NCBI RefSeq assembly: GCF_022549225.1
Contig: NZ_JAKZFD010000010.1
Span: 186,001-250,000 of the forward strand
Reading direction: 5' to 3'
Length of the DNA: 64,000 nucleotides
Source: Pelomonas sp. CA6
GTDB taxonomy: Bacteria; Pseudomonadota; Gammaproteobacteria; Burkholderiales; Burkholderiaceae_C
Below are positions 1 through 9,216 of the stretch, one piece after another. How positions within the stretch are numbered: the first letter of the stretch is position 1; each line of letters starts with the position of its first letter. A program made the position numbers and the translations under genes. The notes beneath the pieces were generated by a model. The model saw only the letters and a list, made by a program, of their open reading frames with translations, ran no database searches and was not told the origin of the DNA.

Positions 1-598
1 CGACGCTGGAAATCAGGTGGTGGCTGGCGCCCTTCGCGGCCATCGCGGCGCGCACCTGGGCCAGCTTGTCGGCCCGGCTCACCGTGGCCTGTGGCGCCTG
101 GTGCTCGTACACGGGCGCCTGCGGCAGCGTGGGGCGGTCCTCCCAGACACGGTCCAGCAGGTCCAGCTCGGTGCGCAGCGCGATGCCCCGCGCCTCCAGC
201 GCCGTGCGCAGCAGCTGGGCCTGGGCCAGGCCCAGGCATTGGCCGTCCACCGCCAGCGCCTGACCCGTCTGCAGCGTGTTCGCGATCCACTCGATGTGGT
301 GCAGCGCGGCGCCGGTGGGGATCTTGAACAGCGTGATGCCGCTGCCGTCCAGTTCGCGCTCGGCCTGGGTCCAGTAGCGGCTGTCGGCGAACAACCGGGC
401 GTCGTCCAGGGTCACCACCAGGGTGCCCATGGAGCCGGTGAAACCCGACAGCCATTCGCGGCCCTGCCAGCGTTCGGGCAGGTATTCCGACAGATGGGGG
501 TCGGCCGAGGGCACGAGGCAGGCATGGGTGCCGGTGTCGCGCATGGCGTCGCGCAGGCGGGAAATGCGGAGTTTGATCTGCGAAATGCGGGCGTCCAT
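1..598 (-). CDS. Xaa-Pro aminopeptidase (M24/aminopeptidase P family), N-terminal part
   Basis: About 199 N-terminal residues are in the window; the gene continues past base 1. The protein opens MDARISQIKLRISRLRDAM and has LVPSADPHLSEYLPERW near residue 30 and GFTGSMGTLVV near 55, which are hallmarks of the creatinase-like N-terminal domain of aminopeptidase P. The metal-binding M24 domain would lie outside the window. The family removes N-terminal residues from X-Pro peptides in the cytoplasm. The start is the ATG at 598, just after an AGACGAGAC stretch. The gene lies downstream of kynA on the same strand, separated by 228 bp containing a strong hairpin, so it is probably transcribed separately. 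Only the N-terminal domain is visible, so the exact subfamily is uncertain. Confidence 0.85.
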   Translation of the reverse strand, partial: MDARISQIKLRISRLRDAMRDTGTHACLVPSADPHLSEYLPERWQGREWLSGFTGSMGTLVVTLDDARLFADSRYWTQAERELDGSGITLFKIPTGAALHHIEWIANTLQTGQALAVDGQCLGLAQAQLLRTALEARGIALRTELDLLDRVWEDRPTLPQAPVYEHQAPQATVSRADKLAQVRAAMAAKGASHHLISSV

Positions 599-789
599 GG
601 GTGTCTCGTCTCCGTGTTCTTGGCGCGGGTGTCCTGTCGTGGGACCGGGTGCCGGACGGGCCCGGGTGGGGCCGTGGCCGGCAAGGGCTGTCGCCGCCCG
701 GGGCCAGCGTGGCCCGAGGCGGTGCGGTAGGCCCGGCGCTGCCGGGTCCATCCTGGCGGGAATTGTAGGAGCCTGATCCAGATCAGGGC

Positions 790-822
790 GCAAGGCGGGC
801 GTTCAGCGCCCGCCCGCCTTGC
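790..822 (-). terminator. Hairpin downstream of kynA
   Basis: Two 12-base arms, GCAAGGCGGGCG (790-801) and CGCCCGCCTTGC (811-822), are perfectly complementary around a 9-base loop, 5 bp beyond the kynA stop. A second palindrome, CCTGATC-CA-GATCAGG (772-787), follows directly in the direction of kyn transcription. No clear T-run is present, so it may be a weak or Rho-assisted terminator of the kynBUA operon. Confidence 0.55.
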
Positions 823-826
823 CGGC

Positions 827-1714
827 TCACAGCTCGGTGCGCAGCGCCCAGAGCTCGGGGAAGAGCACGGTGTCCAGCATCTTGCGCAGATAACCGACGC
901 CGGAGGTGCCGCCGGTGCCGCGCTTGAAGCCGATCACGCGCTCCACCGTGGTGACATGGCGGAAGCGCCAGAGGCGGAAGGCGTCCTCCAGGTCCACCAG
1001 CTCCTCGCCCATCTGGTAGAGGTCCCAGTGCGCGCGCGGGTCGCGGTAGACGGCCAGCCAGGCGGCCTTGACGCCCTCGTCGGCGGCATAGGGCTGGGTC
1101 CAGTCGCGCTCGACATGGCGGGCGGGCACGGCGATGCCGCGCCGCGCCATCAGGCGCAGCACCTCGTCGTACAGCGAGGGGGCGCGCCACGCGGCCTCCA
1201 CCGCCGCCAGCAGTTCGGGCCGGTGCGCATGCGGCTTGAGCATGGCCGCGTTCTTGTTGCCCAGCATGAATTCGATCTGGCGGTACTGCCAACTCTGGAA
1301 ACCGCTGCTGTTGGACAGATAGGGCCGGATCGCCGAGTACTCCGGGGGCGTCATCGTGGCCAGCACATCCCAGGCATGGACCAGCTGTTCCATGATGCGC
1401 GAGACGCGCGCCAGCATCTTGAAGGCCTCGGGCAACTGGTCCTGGCCGACGCATCGCACCGCGGCATGCAGCTCGTGCAGCATCAGCTTCATCCACAGCT
1501 CCGAGGTCTGGTGCTGGACGATGAAGAGCATCTCGTTGTGGTCCGGCGAGAGCGGATGCTGCGCGGACAGCACCTGGTCCAGGTGCAGGTAGTCGCCGTA
1601 GCTCATGTCGCGCGAGAAATCCAGCTGCGCGCCTTCGTCGCGGACGATCTGCTCGCTGCGGCCGGCCCCGGCATCGGCGCCGTGCGCAGGGGTGGGGTGG
1701 TGGGGACAGCTCAT
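827..1714 (-). CDS. kynA: Tryptophan 2,3-dioxygenase
   Basis: This 295-residue haem enzyme oxidises L-tryptophan to N-formylkynurenine, the first step of the kynurenine pathway. Visible hallmarks are [12 protein letters not shown] with the active-site His at about residue 68, [14 protein letters not shown], the proximal haem-ligand region [12 protein letters not shown] (His about 253) and the substrate loop [11 protein letters not shown]. The length is normal for bacterial TDO. The start ATG (1714) overlaps the kynU stop in an ATGA arrangement, so translation is coupled. It is the last gene of kynB-kynU-kynA, and with them completes tryptophan to anthranilate, the substrate of the cluster on the opposite strand. 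Confidence 0.97.
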   Translation of the reverse strand: MSCPHHPTPAHGADAGAGRSEQIVRDEGAQLDFSRDMSYGDYLHLDQVLSAQHPLSPDHNEMLFIVQHQTSELWMKLMLHELHAAVRCVGQDQLPEAFKMLARVSRIMEQLVHAWDVLATMTPPEYSAIRPYLSNSSGFQSWQYRQIEFMLGNKNAAMLKPHAHRPELLAAVEAAWRAPSLYDEVLRLMARRGIAVPARHVERDWTQPYAADEGVKAAWLAVYRDPRAHWDLYQMGEELVDLEDAFRLWRFRHVTTVERVIGFKRGTGGTSGVGYLRKMLDTVLFPELWALRTEL

Positions 1715-3024
1715 GTCACGGCAGCCTTTTGGTTGAAGCGGGCTTCCTGCCACTCCTCGGTGGCGAGGACCTCGCGGAGATGCTCCACCGCGTCCCAGAC
1801 GTCTGCAAAGCCCAGGTACAGCGGCGTGAAGCCGAAGCGCAGGATGTGGGGCACGCGATCCAGCCGCTCGGGGTCGCCGGCGCGGAAGTCGCCGATCACG
1901 CCGCGGCCGATCAGCGCCTGCACCACCGCATAGCCCGCCTCGTGCAGCGGTGCGGCCAGGCTCAGGCACACCTGGCTGCCGCGCCGCGCCGCATCGCGCG
2001 GCGACTCCAGGCGCACGCCCAGGTCGCGCGACGCCTTCAGGCCGCAGCGCGATTCGGCCAGCTCGATGAAGAGCTCGGTCAGCGCGATGGACTTGGCGCG
2101 CAGCGCCTGCATGCCTCCCAGCGGCTCGGCGGCCAGCAGCGTGTCCACGCCGCATTCCAGCGCCGCGGTGCCGATGATGGCCGGCGTGCCGCAGATGTAG
2201 CGTTGAATGCCCGGCGCGGGCTGGTAGTCCGGCGTGAACTGGAAGGGCGCGGCATGGCCCAGCCAGCCCGACAGCGGCTGCCAGAAGCGGTCGACGTGGC
2301 GCGGGTTCACCCAGACGAAGGCCGGCGCGCCGGGACCGCCGTTGAGGTATTTGTAGCTGCAGCCGATCGCGAAGTCGGCGTCCGCGCCGTTCAGGTCCAC
2401 CGGGATGGCACCGGCCGAATGCGCCAGGTCCCAGACCACCAGGGCTCCGGCTTTGTGGGCCGCCGCGGTCAGCGCCTGCATGTCGTGCAGATGGCCGCTG
2501 CGGTAGTTGACCTGCGTGAGCATCAGCACGGCCAGCTCGCCGTTGATCAGCGCGGGCAACTCGTCCACGTGATCGAAGAGCTTGAGCGAGTAGCCATGCT
2601 GCTCGGCCAGGCTCTCGGCGATGTAGAGGTCGGTCGGGAAGTTGCTGCGTTCCGAGACGATGAGCCGGCGCGCGGGCTGGTCGGCACGCGCAATGCGCAG
2701 CGCCGCGCTGAGCACCTTGTACAGGTTCAGCGAGGTGGAATCGGCCACCACGGTCTCGCCCGGGCGGGCCCCGATCAGCCGGCCGATCTTGTCGCCGATG
2801 CGCCGCGGCAACTCCATCCAGCCGGCGCTGTTCCAGCTCTTGATCAGGTCCTGGCCCCATTCCTGCGTGATCACCTGCTGCACGCGCGCGGCCGTCGCCT
2901 TGGGCAGCACGCCCAGCGAATTGCCGTCCAGATAGATCACGCCCGGTGGCAGCGCGAACTGCTCCTTCAGCGGACGCAGCGGGTCCGCCTGATCGCGCGC
3001 CACGCAATCCTGTCGGGTGGTCAT
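1711..3024 (-). CDS. kynU: Kynureninase
   Basis: This is a 437-residue PLP enzyme that cleaves L-kynurenine to anthranilate and L-alanine. [11 protein letters not shown] near residue 31, the aspartate in [10 protein letters not shown] (about 199) and the Schiff-base lysine in [16 protein letters not shown] (Lys about 225) are diagnostic. Its length fits the family. It follows kynB after a 71-bp gap and overlaps kynA by 4 bp. The anthranilate it releases is the expected substrate of the CoA ligase at 11348. Confidence 0.97.
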   Translation of the reverse strand: MTTRQDCVARDQADPLRPLKEQFALPPGVIYLDGNSLGVLPKATAARVQQVITQEWGQDLIKSWNSAGWMELPRRIGDKIGRLIGARPGETVVADSTSLNLYKVLSAALRIARADQPARRLIVSERSNFPTDLYIAESLAEQHGYSLKLFDHVDELPALINGELAVLMLTQVNYRSGHLHDMQALTAAAHKAGALVVWDLAHSAGAIPVDLNGADADFAIGCSYKYLNGGPGAPAFVWVNPRHVDRFWQPLSGWLGHAAPFQFTPDYQPAPGIQRYICGTPAIIGTAALECGVDTLLAAEPLGGMQALRAKSIALTELFIELAESRCGLKASRDLGVRLESPRDAARRGSQVCLSLAAPLHEAGYAVVQALIGRGVIGDFRAGDPERLDRVPHILRFGFTPLYLGFADVWDAVEHLREVLATEEWQEARFNQKAAVT

Positions 3025-3095
3025 GGTGTCTCCTGTGTCAGTGGTCTAACGATGATGAAAACCGGTGCCGAGCGCCGGCGCCTTGCCGGGGGGCT

Positions 3096-3728
3096 TCATC
3101 CACCCCTCAACACCGCCCGCACCGGTGACGCGCAAGCTCCGGCCAGCCGCAGGGGCAGCGCGATGAGTTCGTAGTCGCCCTCAGGCACCTCGTCCAGCAC
3201 CAGGTTTTCCAGCACGCGCAGATCGGCGCGGCGCAGCTGCTGGTGGCTGTCCAGGGTTTTGCTGGCGCCGGGGTCGACCGAGGGCGTGTCAATGCCGATC
3301 AGCCGAACGCCCTGCGCGGCCAGCCATTGCACGGTCTCCGGTGCGTAGGCGCTGAAATCGGGGTTCCAGTGGCGGTCGGCGCGTTCGCAGCAGCGCACCA
3401 GCACGCGCGGGGGCAGGTCATGCGCGGCATGGCGCAGGTGCTCGACGCGCACCAGCGGCCCGCAGCCGATCGCATGGATCACGCGGCAGGGCCCGAGGTA
3501 GGGTGCGAGGTCCACCGAGGCGATGTCGGACGCACCGTCGGCGTAATGCAGCGGCGCGTCGGCATGGGCTCCGACATGGGGCGACATCGTGATCGCGCTG
3601 AGGTTGACTGGGCAGCCCGGCGAGAGGCGGGCGGTCCAGCGCAGCGCATAGGGTTCATCCCCCGGGAAGATGGGCGCGTCCGCACTCACTAGCGGCGAGA
3701 TGTCCCAGAGTCTGCGTTCATTCGTCAT
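3096..3728 (-). CDS. kynB: Kynurenine formamidase (arylformamidase), cyclase family
   Basis: This 210-residue metal-dependent hydrolase converts N-formylkynurenine to kynurenine and formate. The cyclase-family metal site is visible as His51-x3-His55-x-Asp57-x3-His61 within SPHVGAHADAPLHY. The LIGIDTPSVDP segment near residue 140 is also typical of KynB. It is the first gene of kynBUA, transcribed away from the opgB-like gene. No Lrp-type kynR regulator, which often sits next to these genes in other bacteria, is present in this neighbourhood. Confidence 0.95.
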   Translation of the reverse strand: MTNERRLWDISPLVSADAPIFPGDEPYALRWTARLSPGCPVNLSAITMSPHVGAHADAPLHYADGASDIASVDLAPYLGPCRVIHAIGCGPLVRVEHLRHAAHDLPPRVLVRCCERADRHWNPDFSAYAPETVQWLAAQGVRLIGIDTPSVDPGASKTLDSHQQLRRADLRVLENLVLDEVPEGDYELIALPLRLAGACASPVRAVLRGG

Positions 3729-3916
3729 CGTGGATCTCCTCGCATCGACGGCGCGCCATCGGGCGTGGCGGTCGAAGCGGCGCGCACGTTAGCCTGCGCC
3801 GCGACCGTGTGGTGTCGGTTAATTCCAACATCGAATCGGGGACAGGCGCCAGTGCCGGACGGGCCCATTGCCTGGTGTGGCGCGGCGGCCGTCGCGGCGG
3901 CTTCACAGGGCTTTAC

Positions 3917-3941
3917 CTTGGAACAGCTTGGGAAACCTTGG
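3917..3941. promoter_or_regulatory. Three CTTGG motifs at 10-bp period upstream of opgB-like gene
   Basis: CTTGG occurs at 3917, 3927 and 3937, so each copy lies on the same face of the helix. The array sits in the 275-bp divergent region between kynB and the opgB-like gene, about 60 bp before the proposed GTG start at 4004. Phased short repeats of this type can be activator sites. No protein can be assigned, and I see no convincing sigma-70 promoter beside it. Confidence 0.3.
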
Positions 3942-4003
3942 CACACGGCCGGGCAAACCGGGGCCGGGAGACTGGCCCGTTGTTCCCTCCCGCACCTGTT
4001 GCC

Positions 4004-5479
4004 GTGAAATCCCCAATCCCTTTGTTGCGCGCCGTACTGCCGGTGCTGGCTCTGCCGGCCCTGGTGTTCGTGCTGGTGGGCCTGTTCGCCAGCTGTCTCT
4101 TCCTGCGCAATTACCTCGGGCCGGTGACGCTGAGCCAACTGCTCTACCACCTGCAGTACGGGGGCATGGACTACGCCGACCCGCGCATGCTCTGGCGCGC
4201 GCTGCGCTATGGCGCGGGCACGCTGCTGCTCACCGCCTTGCTGTGCGGGCTGCTGCGCCGCATGCGGCCCTGGGTGCGCAAGCTGGTCTGGGGCGGGCTG
4301 CTGGCCGGCGTGGCGCTGTCGGTCACCGCGACGGTGGAGTCGCCCTGCGAGGACCCGGAGCTGGACCTGATCGCGGCCGACTATGTCGACCCGGCGGCGC
4401 AGCGCTTCGAGCGACCCGCCGGACCCATGCCCGACCTGCTGCTCGTGTTCATGGAGTCGCTGGACCAGCGTTTCGTGCAGGCGCGCTGGATGCCGCAGCT
4501 CAGCAAGCTGGGCACGGACGGCACGGACTTCGGCCACCTCTACACGCTCAACGGCGCGAACTGGACCGTGGGCGGCCTGTTCAGCACGCTGTGCGGCCTG
4601 CCGTTGCAGCCGGTGGGGCTGATGAGCCGCCATGCGCTGGAGTACGCGACACGCTTTTTCGACGGGGGGACCTGCCTGACCGACGTGCTGGCGCGCGAGG
4701 GCTGGTCGCTGAGCTTCTATGGCGGCGCGTCGCTGAAGTTCGCTGGCAAGGGCCTGTTCCTGGAGCGCCACGGCGTGACGCGGCGCTTCGGCCGCGAGCA
4801 GTGGCAGCAGCGCGGCGTGCCGGTGCCCGAACAGGGCTGGGGGCTGCTGGACGCGGCGCTGGCCGAGCAGGCCTGGCAGGACATGCAGCGCCCGCGCGAG
4901 GACGGCCGGCCGCGCGTCTCGCTGATGCTGACGGTGAACACCCATGGGCCCAATGGCACCCCGGACCCCGGCTGCGGGCAGGGCGGCACCGCGCCCTTGA
5001 GCGACAACGAACAGATGGCGCTGGCGCTGGACTGCTCGGATCGCGCCGTCGCCCGCCTGGTGCGGCGCTTCCTGGCACAGGCCGACGGCCGGCCCAAACT
5101 GGTCTGGCTGCAGGGTGACCACGTGTCCCCGCTGCCCCTGCTGTTCGACGGCAGCGAGGACCAGTGGAAGGCCCGCGACCTGTTCCAGCTGCTGCTGCGC
5201 GCCGACGGGCAGGGGCATGTCCTGCCGTCGCTCACGCCGCGCGACGAGAACGGCAGCCCGACGGAGCGCCAGTACAGCCACTTCGACGTCTTCGCGACCC
5301 TGCTGGATGCGATGGGTCTGCGCTGGAGCCCGGCCAGCCACCGGCTGGGCCTGGGCGTGTCGCTGCTCGCGCCCGAGGCGCCCGCGACGCTGCTCGAGCG
5401 CGAGGGCGTTGCCGCATCCAACCGCCGCCTGTCTTGCCCGTCGCCGCTGTTCCATAGACTCTGGTTCTCGGATCGCTGA
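4004..5479 (+). CDS. OpgB/MdoB-like phosphoglycerol transferase (sulfatase-fold, membrane-anchored)
   Basis: About 491 residues from a GTG at 4004; the reading frame is open further upstream but the membrane domain begins here. Residues 1-110 form three or four hydrophobic segments, followed by a periplasmic alkaline-phosphatase-fold domain. Conserved residues are Glu151 in LLVFMESLD (metal), the probable nucleophile Thr188 in NGANWTVGG, and Asp372-His373 in WLQGDHVSPL. The segment from Thr188 through FSTLCGLPLQPVG resembles E. coli OpgB, which moves phosphoglycerol from phosphatidylglycerol to osmoregulated periplasmic glucans. It could alternatively decorate another envelope glycan. No glucan synthase genes (opgGH) are nearby. 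Confidence 0.75.
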   Translation: MKSPIPLLRAVLPVLALPALVFVLVGLFASCLFLRNYLGPVTLSQLLYHLQYGGMDYADPRMLWRALRYGAGTLLLTALLCGLLRRMRPWVRKLVWGGLLAGVALSVTATVESPCEDPELDLIAADYVDPAAQRFERPAGPMPDLLLVFMESLDQRFVQARWMPQLSKLGTDGTDFGHLYTLNGANWTVGGLFSTLCGLPLQPVGLMSRHALEYATRFFDGGTCLTDVLAREGWSLSFYGGASLKFAGKGLFLERHGVTRRFGREQWQQRGVPVPEQGWGLLDAALAEQAWQDMQRPREDGRPRVSLMLTVNTHGPNGTPDPGCGQGGTAPLSDNEQMALALDCSDRAVARLVRRFLAQADGRPKLVWLQGDHVSPLPLLFDGSEDQWKARDLFQLLLRADGQGHVLPSLTPRDENGSPTERQYSHFDVFATLLDAMGLRWSPASHRLGLGVSLLAPEAPATLLEREGVAASNRRLSCPSPLFHRLWFSDR

Positions 5480-5484
5480 ATTGC

Positions 5485-5513
5485 TTGACATCTAAAATAT
5501 CGAACCCTAAAGT
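5485..5513 (+). promoter_or_regulatory. Sigma-70-type promoter of the aminobenzoyl-CoA operon
   Basis: A perfect -35 box TTGACA (5485-5490), a 17-bp spacer and a -10 box TAAAGT (5508-5513) lie 30 bp before the abmA start. The segment is strikingly AT-rich for this genome. It lies just after the stop of the opgB-like gene and is the best promoter match I found in the window. Confidence 0.75.
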
Positions 5514-5527
5514 TGGTTTGTCAACCA
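5514..5527. promoter_or_regulatory. Palindrome TGGTT-TGTC-AACCA next to the -10 box (candidate operator)
   Basis: A perfect 5-bp inverted repeat with a 4-bp centre begins one base after the -10 box and covers the expected transcription start. This is where a repressor would block the promoter. The MarR-family gene at 8658 in the same operon is the obvious candidate ligand-responsive repressor; this link is inferred from position only. Confidence 0.45.
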
Positions 5528-5542
5528 CGAAAGGGTTTCGAG

Positions 5543-7885
5543 ATGCGGATCACCTGCCTCGGTGGCGGCCCGGCCGGCCTCTACTTCGCGCTGCTGATGA
5601 AACAGCAGGACCCGGCGAACCAGGTCACGGTGCTGGAGCGCAACCGGCCCGGTGACACCTTCGGCTGGGGGGTGGTGTTCTCGGACCAGACCCTGGAGGG
5701 CCTGCGCGCGGCCGACCCCAAGACCGCCGGCCAGATCCTGGACGCCTTCAACCACTGGGACGACATCGCGGTGCATTTCGGCGGCCGCCGCATGGTCTCT
5801 GGTGGCCACGGTTTCTGCGGCATCGGGCGCAAGAAGCTGCTCAACATCCTGCAGGACCGCTGCGCCGAACTGGGCGTGGAGATCCGCTATGAGACGGAGG
5901 CCCCCGACGACGAGGCGCTGGAGGCCGACCTCGTCATCGCCGCCGACGGCCTGAACAGCCGCGTGCGCCAGAAGTACGCGGCGCACTACCAGCCGGACAT
6001 CGACCTGCGCCGCTGCCGCTTCGTCTGGCTGGGCACGACCAAGCTCTTCGACGCCTTTACCTTCGACTTCCAGAAGACCGAATGGGGCTGGTTCCAGGCC
6101 CACGCCTACCGCTTCGACGCCACGCACTCCACCTTCATCGTCGAGGCGCCCGAACCGGTCTGGCAGGCCGCTGGGCTGGAGCAGATGAGCAAGGAGGAGG
6201 GCATCGCCTTCTGCGAGAAGCTTTTCGCCCAGGTGCTCGACGGCCATGCGCTCATCTCCAATGCCAGCCATCTGCGCGGATCGGCGCAGTGGATCCGCTT
6301 CCCGCGCGTGGTGTGCAAGACCTGGGTGCACCGCAACAGTCGCGGTACACCGGTGGTGCTGATGGGCGATGCGGCGCACACGGCGCACTTCAGCATCGGT
6401 TCGGGCACCAAGCTGGCGTTCGAGGATGCGATCGGTCTGGCGCGCGAGATCGCCGCCTGCCCCGGCGACCTGGGCACGGCGCTGGAGCGCTATCAGGCCA
6501 GCCGCAGCATCGAGGTGCTGCGCATCCAGAACGCGGCGCGCAATTCCACCGAGTGGTTCGAGAACGTCGAGCGCCATGCGCAGCTGGAGCCCGAGCAGTT
6601 CGCCTACTCGCTGCTGACCCGCTCGCAGCGCATCTCGCACGAGAACCTGCGCCTGCGCGATGCCCGCTATGTCGGCGACTACGAACGCTGGCTGGCGCAG
6701 CGCAGCGGGCTGGACCGCGCCGTGCCGCCCATGTTCACGCCGTTCAAGCTGCGCGGCGTGCAGCTGAAGAACCGTGTCGTCGTGTCGCCGATGGCGCAGT
6801 ACTCCTGCGTCGACGGTCTGCCGGCCGACTATCACCTGATGCACCTGGGTGCGCGCGCGATGGGGGGCGCCGGGCTGGTCTTCGCCGAGATGACCTGCGT
6901 CTCGCCGGACGCGCGCATCACCCCGGGCTGTCCGGGGCTGTGGAATGACGCGCAGCAGGCCGGCTGGACGCGCATCGTGGACCATGTGCATCGCCACAGC
7001 AGCGCCAGGATCGCGCTGCAGCTGGGCCATGCCGGGGCCAAGGGCGCGACCCGCGTGGCCTGGGAGGGCATCGACCAGCCGCTGCAGGAGGGCGGCTGGC
7101 CGCTGATCTCCGCTTCGCCGCAGCAGTACCTGGACGGCGTCAGCGCCTGGTCGCGCGCGATGACGCGCGAGGACATGGACCGCGTGCGCGAGGACTTCGT
7201 CGCCGCCACGCGCCGCGCGGCCGCCGCCGGCTTCGACTGGCTGGAGCTGCACTGCGCGCACGGCTATCTGCTGTCCAGCTTCATCTCGCCGCTGACCAAC
7301 CAGCGCGACGACGCCTATGGCGGCTCGCTGGAGAACCGGCTGCGCTACCCGCTGGAGGTCTTCCAGGCGATGCGCGCGGCCTGGCCCGCCGATCGGCCCA
7401 TGTCCGTGCGCATCTCCGCGCACGACTGGGTGGACGGTGGCATCACGCCCGAGGACGCGGTGCAGATCGCCGCGGCCTTCAAGGCGGCCGGCGCCGATTT
7501 GATCGACGTCTCCTCCGGTCAGGTGAGCAAGAAGGAAAAGCCGGTGTTCGGCCGCATGTGGCAGACGCCGTTCTCCGAGTCCATACGCAACCGTGTCGGC
7601 ATTCCCACCATCGCGGTGGGTGCGATCTCCGAGGCCGACCATGTCAACAGCATCATCGCGGCCGGCCGCGCCGACCTGTGCGCGGTGGCCCGCCCGCACC
7701 TGGCCAACCCGGCCTGGACGCTGACCGAGGCCGCCCGCATCGGCTACCTGGGCGGCCCGGGGCTGGACTGGCCCAAGCCCTATGTCTCCGGCAAGACGCA
7801 GCTGGAGCGCGAGTTCGAGCGCCAGCGCGCCCAGGGCGGCGGTGCTGCCGCGCAGGAAGCGGCCAACAAGGCACTGGGGGTGTGA
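5543..7885 (+). CDS. abmA: Bifunctional 2-aminobenzoyl-CoA monooxygenase/reductase
   Basis: This 780-residue fusion joins a flavoprotein aromatic hydroxylase to an Old Yellow Enzyme-type reductase. The FAD dinucleotide motif [12 protein letters not shown] is at residues 4-15, and the second FAD motif [15 protein letters not shown] starts at about 273. From about residue 394 ([16 protein letters not shown]) the OYE barrel begins, with [16 protein letters not shown] and [16 protein letters not shown] typical of that family. In the known pathway of Azoarcus evansii this fusion hydroxylates and reduces 2-aminobenzoyl-CoA, destroying aromaticity and giving 2-amino-5-oxocyclohex-1-ene-1-carboxyl-CoA. 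The salicylyl-CoA 5-hydroxylase family is close, but kynBUA and a matching CoA ligase nearby favour aminobenzoyl-CoA. ATG 5543 has an AAAGGG ribosome site; an ATG at 5513 lies inside the -10 box and is rejected. Confidence 0.88.
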   Translation: MRITCLGGGPAGLYFALLMKQQDPANQVTVLERNRPGDTFGWGVVFSDQTLEGLRAADPKTAGQILDAFNHWDDIAVHFGGRRMVSGGHGFCGIGRKKLLNILQDRCAELGVEIRYETEAPDDEALEADLVIAADGLNSRVRQKYAAHYQPDIDLRRCRFVWLGTTKLFDAFTFDFQKTEWGWFQAHAYRFDATHSTFIVEAPEPVWQAAGLEQMSKEEGIAFCEKLFAQVLDGHALISNASHLRGSAQWIRFPRVVCKTWVHRNSRGTPVVLMGDAAHTAHFSIGSGTKLAFEDAIGLAREIAACPGDLGTALERYQASRSIEVLRIQNAARNSTEWFENVERHAQLEPEQFAYSLLTRSQRISHENLRLRDARYVGDYERWLAQRSGLDRAVPPMFTPFKLRGVQLKNRVVVSPMAQYSCVDGLPADYHLMHLGARAMGGAGLVFAEMTCVSPDARITPGCPGLWNDAQQAGWTRIVDHVHRHSSARIALQLGHAGAKGATRVAWEGIDQPLQEGGWPLISASPQQYLDGVSAWSRAMTREDMDRVREDFVAATRRAAAAGFDWLELHCAHGYLLSSFISPLTNQRDDAYGGSLENRLRYPLEVFQAMRAAWPADRPMSVRISAHDWVDGGITPEDAVQIAAAFKAAGADLIDVSSGQVSKKEKPVFGRMWQTPFSESIRNRVGIPTIAVGAISEADHVNSIIAAGRADLCAVARPHLANPAWTLTEAARIGYLGGPGLDWPKPYVSGKTQLEREFERQRAQGGGAAAQEAANKALGV

Positions 7886-8661
7886 TGGGCGAGGCCTTGC
7901 ATGCGGTGGTGACCGGCGGCGGCAGCGGCATCGGCGCGGCGGTGGCGCGGCGGCTGCGGCAGGAGGGCCTGCGGCTGACGCTGATGGGGCGCTCGCTGGA
8001 CAAGCTGCGCGCGCAGCAGGCCGAGCTGGCGGCCTTGGCCGGCGCGGCGGCGGTGCAGATCCAGGTCTGCGACGTCGGTGACGAGGCCAGCGTGCGCGCG
8101 GCCTTTGCTGCGGCGGTGCAGGCTCAGGGGCCGGTGGACGTGCTCGTCAACAACGCCGGCCAGGTCGAGACCGCGCCGCTGGCGCGCACCTCGCTGGACA
8201 GCTGGAACCGGCTGCTGCAGGTCAACCTGACCGGCAGCTTCCTGTGCAGCCGCGAGGTGGCGCCCGCGATGGCGCAGCGCGGCTTCGGCCGCATCGTCAA
8301 TGTCGCGAGCACCGCGGCGCTGAAGGGCTATGCCTATGTCGCCGCCTATTGCGCGGCCAAGCATGGCGTGCTGGGCCTGACGCGGGCGATGGCGCTGGAG
8401 CTCGCCACCAAGGGTGTGACGGTGAACGCGGTCTGCCCGGGCTACACCGAGACCGACATCGTCGCGAATGCGGTGGACACCATCGTTGCCAAGACCGGCC
8501 GCACGGCCGAGGCCGCGCGCGCCGAGCTGGCGGCCGCGAACCCGCAGGGCCGGCTGGTGCAGCCGGACGAGGTGGCGGCGGCCGTGGCCTACCTGCTGCG
8601 GCACGACGCCGGCGCGATCACCGGCCAGGCCATCGCTGTCTGCGGCGGGGAGGTGATGTGA
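7885..8661 (+). CDS. Short-chain dehydrogenase/reductase (SDR)
   Basis: 258 residues with the classical SDR pattern: nucleotide motif TGGGSGIGAAVA near residue 10, NNAG (VDVLVNNAGQ) near 90, catalytic Ser in IVNVASTAAL, and YxxxK as YCAAK at about residues 155-159. The C-terminal part NPQGRLVQPDEVAAAVAYL is typical of 3-hydroxyacyl-CoA dehydrogenase-like SDRs. The start overlaps the abmA stop by one base (TGATG), so the two are translationally coupled. In this operon it most plausibly oxidises or reduces an oxo/hydroxy intermediate made after ring dearomatisation; the exact substrate is inferred. Confidence 0.85.
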   Translation: MGEALHAVVTGGGSGIGAAVARRLRQEGLRLTLMGRSLDKLRAQQAELAALAGAAAVQIQVCDVGDEASVRAAFAAAVQAQGPVDVLVNNAGQVETAPLARTSLDSWNRLLQVNLTGSFLCSREVAPAMAQRGFGRIVNVASTAALKGYAYVAAYCAAKHGVLGLTRAMALELATKGVTVNAVCPGYTETDIVANAVDTIVAKTGRTAEAARAELAAANPQGRLVQPDEVAAAVAYLLRHDAGAITGQAIAVCGGEVM

Positions 8662-9212
8662 TTCCCGCCCTGCCGCCGGACGGCGAGGCCCTGGTCGACG
8701 AGGTGCCCGACCTCGAATCGCGCGTGGCCGAGCACGACCACCAGGCGCTCAAGCTCTGGCTGCGCCTGCTGGCCTGCACCATGCGGATTGAAACCCAGAT
8801 CCGCAGCCGGCTGCGCCAGGACTTCGGCACCACGCTGCCGCGCTTCGACCTGCTCGCACAGCTGGAGCGCCATCCGCAGGGGTTGTCCATGCGCGAGCTG
8901 TCGCAGCGGCTGATGGTCACCGGTGGCAACGTCACCGGCATCACCGACCAGCTGGAGGCCGAAGGCCTGGTGCAGCGCGAGCCGCATCCCAGCGACCGGC
9001 GCTCTTTCAGCGTCAAGCTCACGCCCGCGGGCCGGCGCCAGTTCAAACGCATGGCGGCCACGCACGAAGCCTGGATCGACGAGCTGCTGGCGGGCTGGAA
9101 CGCCGAGCAGAAGACCCAGGTCTATGCGCTGCTGGCGGCGCTGAAGGGCCACCTGAACCAACTGCCGCCGTCTGCCGAGCGGACCGGCGGTGCCACGAAC
9201 CCGAGGAAATGA
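8658..9212 (+). CDS. MarR-family transcriptional regulator
   Basis: 184 residues from a GTG that overlaps the SDR stop; a GGGGAGG ribosome site at 8647-8653 supports this start. The winged-helix MarR core is visible: [40 protein letters not shown] (recognition helix) and [19 protein letters not shown] (the wing with the DxR motif). MarR relatives in aromatic-CoA operons often respond to the CoA thioester. Location inside the operon, and a palindrome over its promoter (5514-5527), suggest autoregulated repression released by 2-aminobenzoyl-CoA or a related ligand; that is inference. Confidence 0.88.
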   Translation: MIPALPPDGEALVDEVPDLESRVAEHDHQALKLWLRLLACTMRIETQIRSRLRQDFGTTLPRFDLLAQLERHPQGLSMRELSQRLMVTGGNVTGITDQLEAEGLVQREPHPSDRRSFSVKLTPAGRRQFKRMAATHEAWIDELLAGWNAEQKTQVYALLAALKGHLNQLPPSAERTGGATNPRK

Positions 9213-9216
9213 CACC

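Noticed and set aside
17-730. Plus-strand open frame at the window start
   Set aside because: The minus strand encodes a clear aminopeptidase P N-terminal domain over the same bases; the plus-strand product has no recognisable feature.
5513-5542. Upstream ATG for the aminobenzoyl-CoA fusion gene
   Set aside because: It overlaps the -10 box, adds ten residues before the FAD motif, and has no ribosome site, whereas ATG 5543 has AAAGGG at good spacing.
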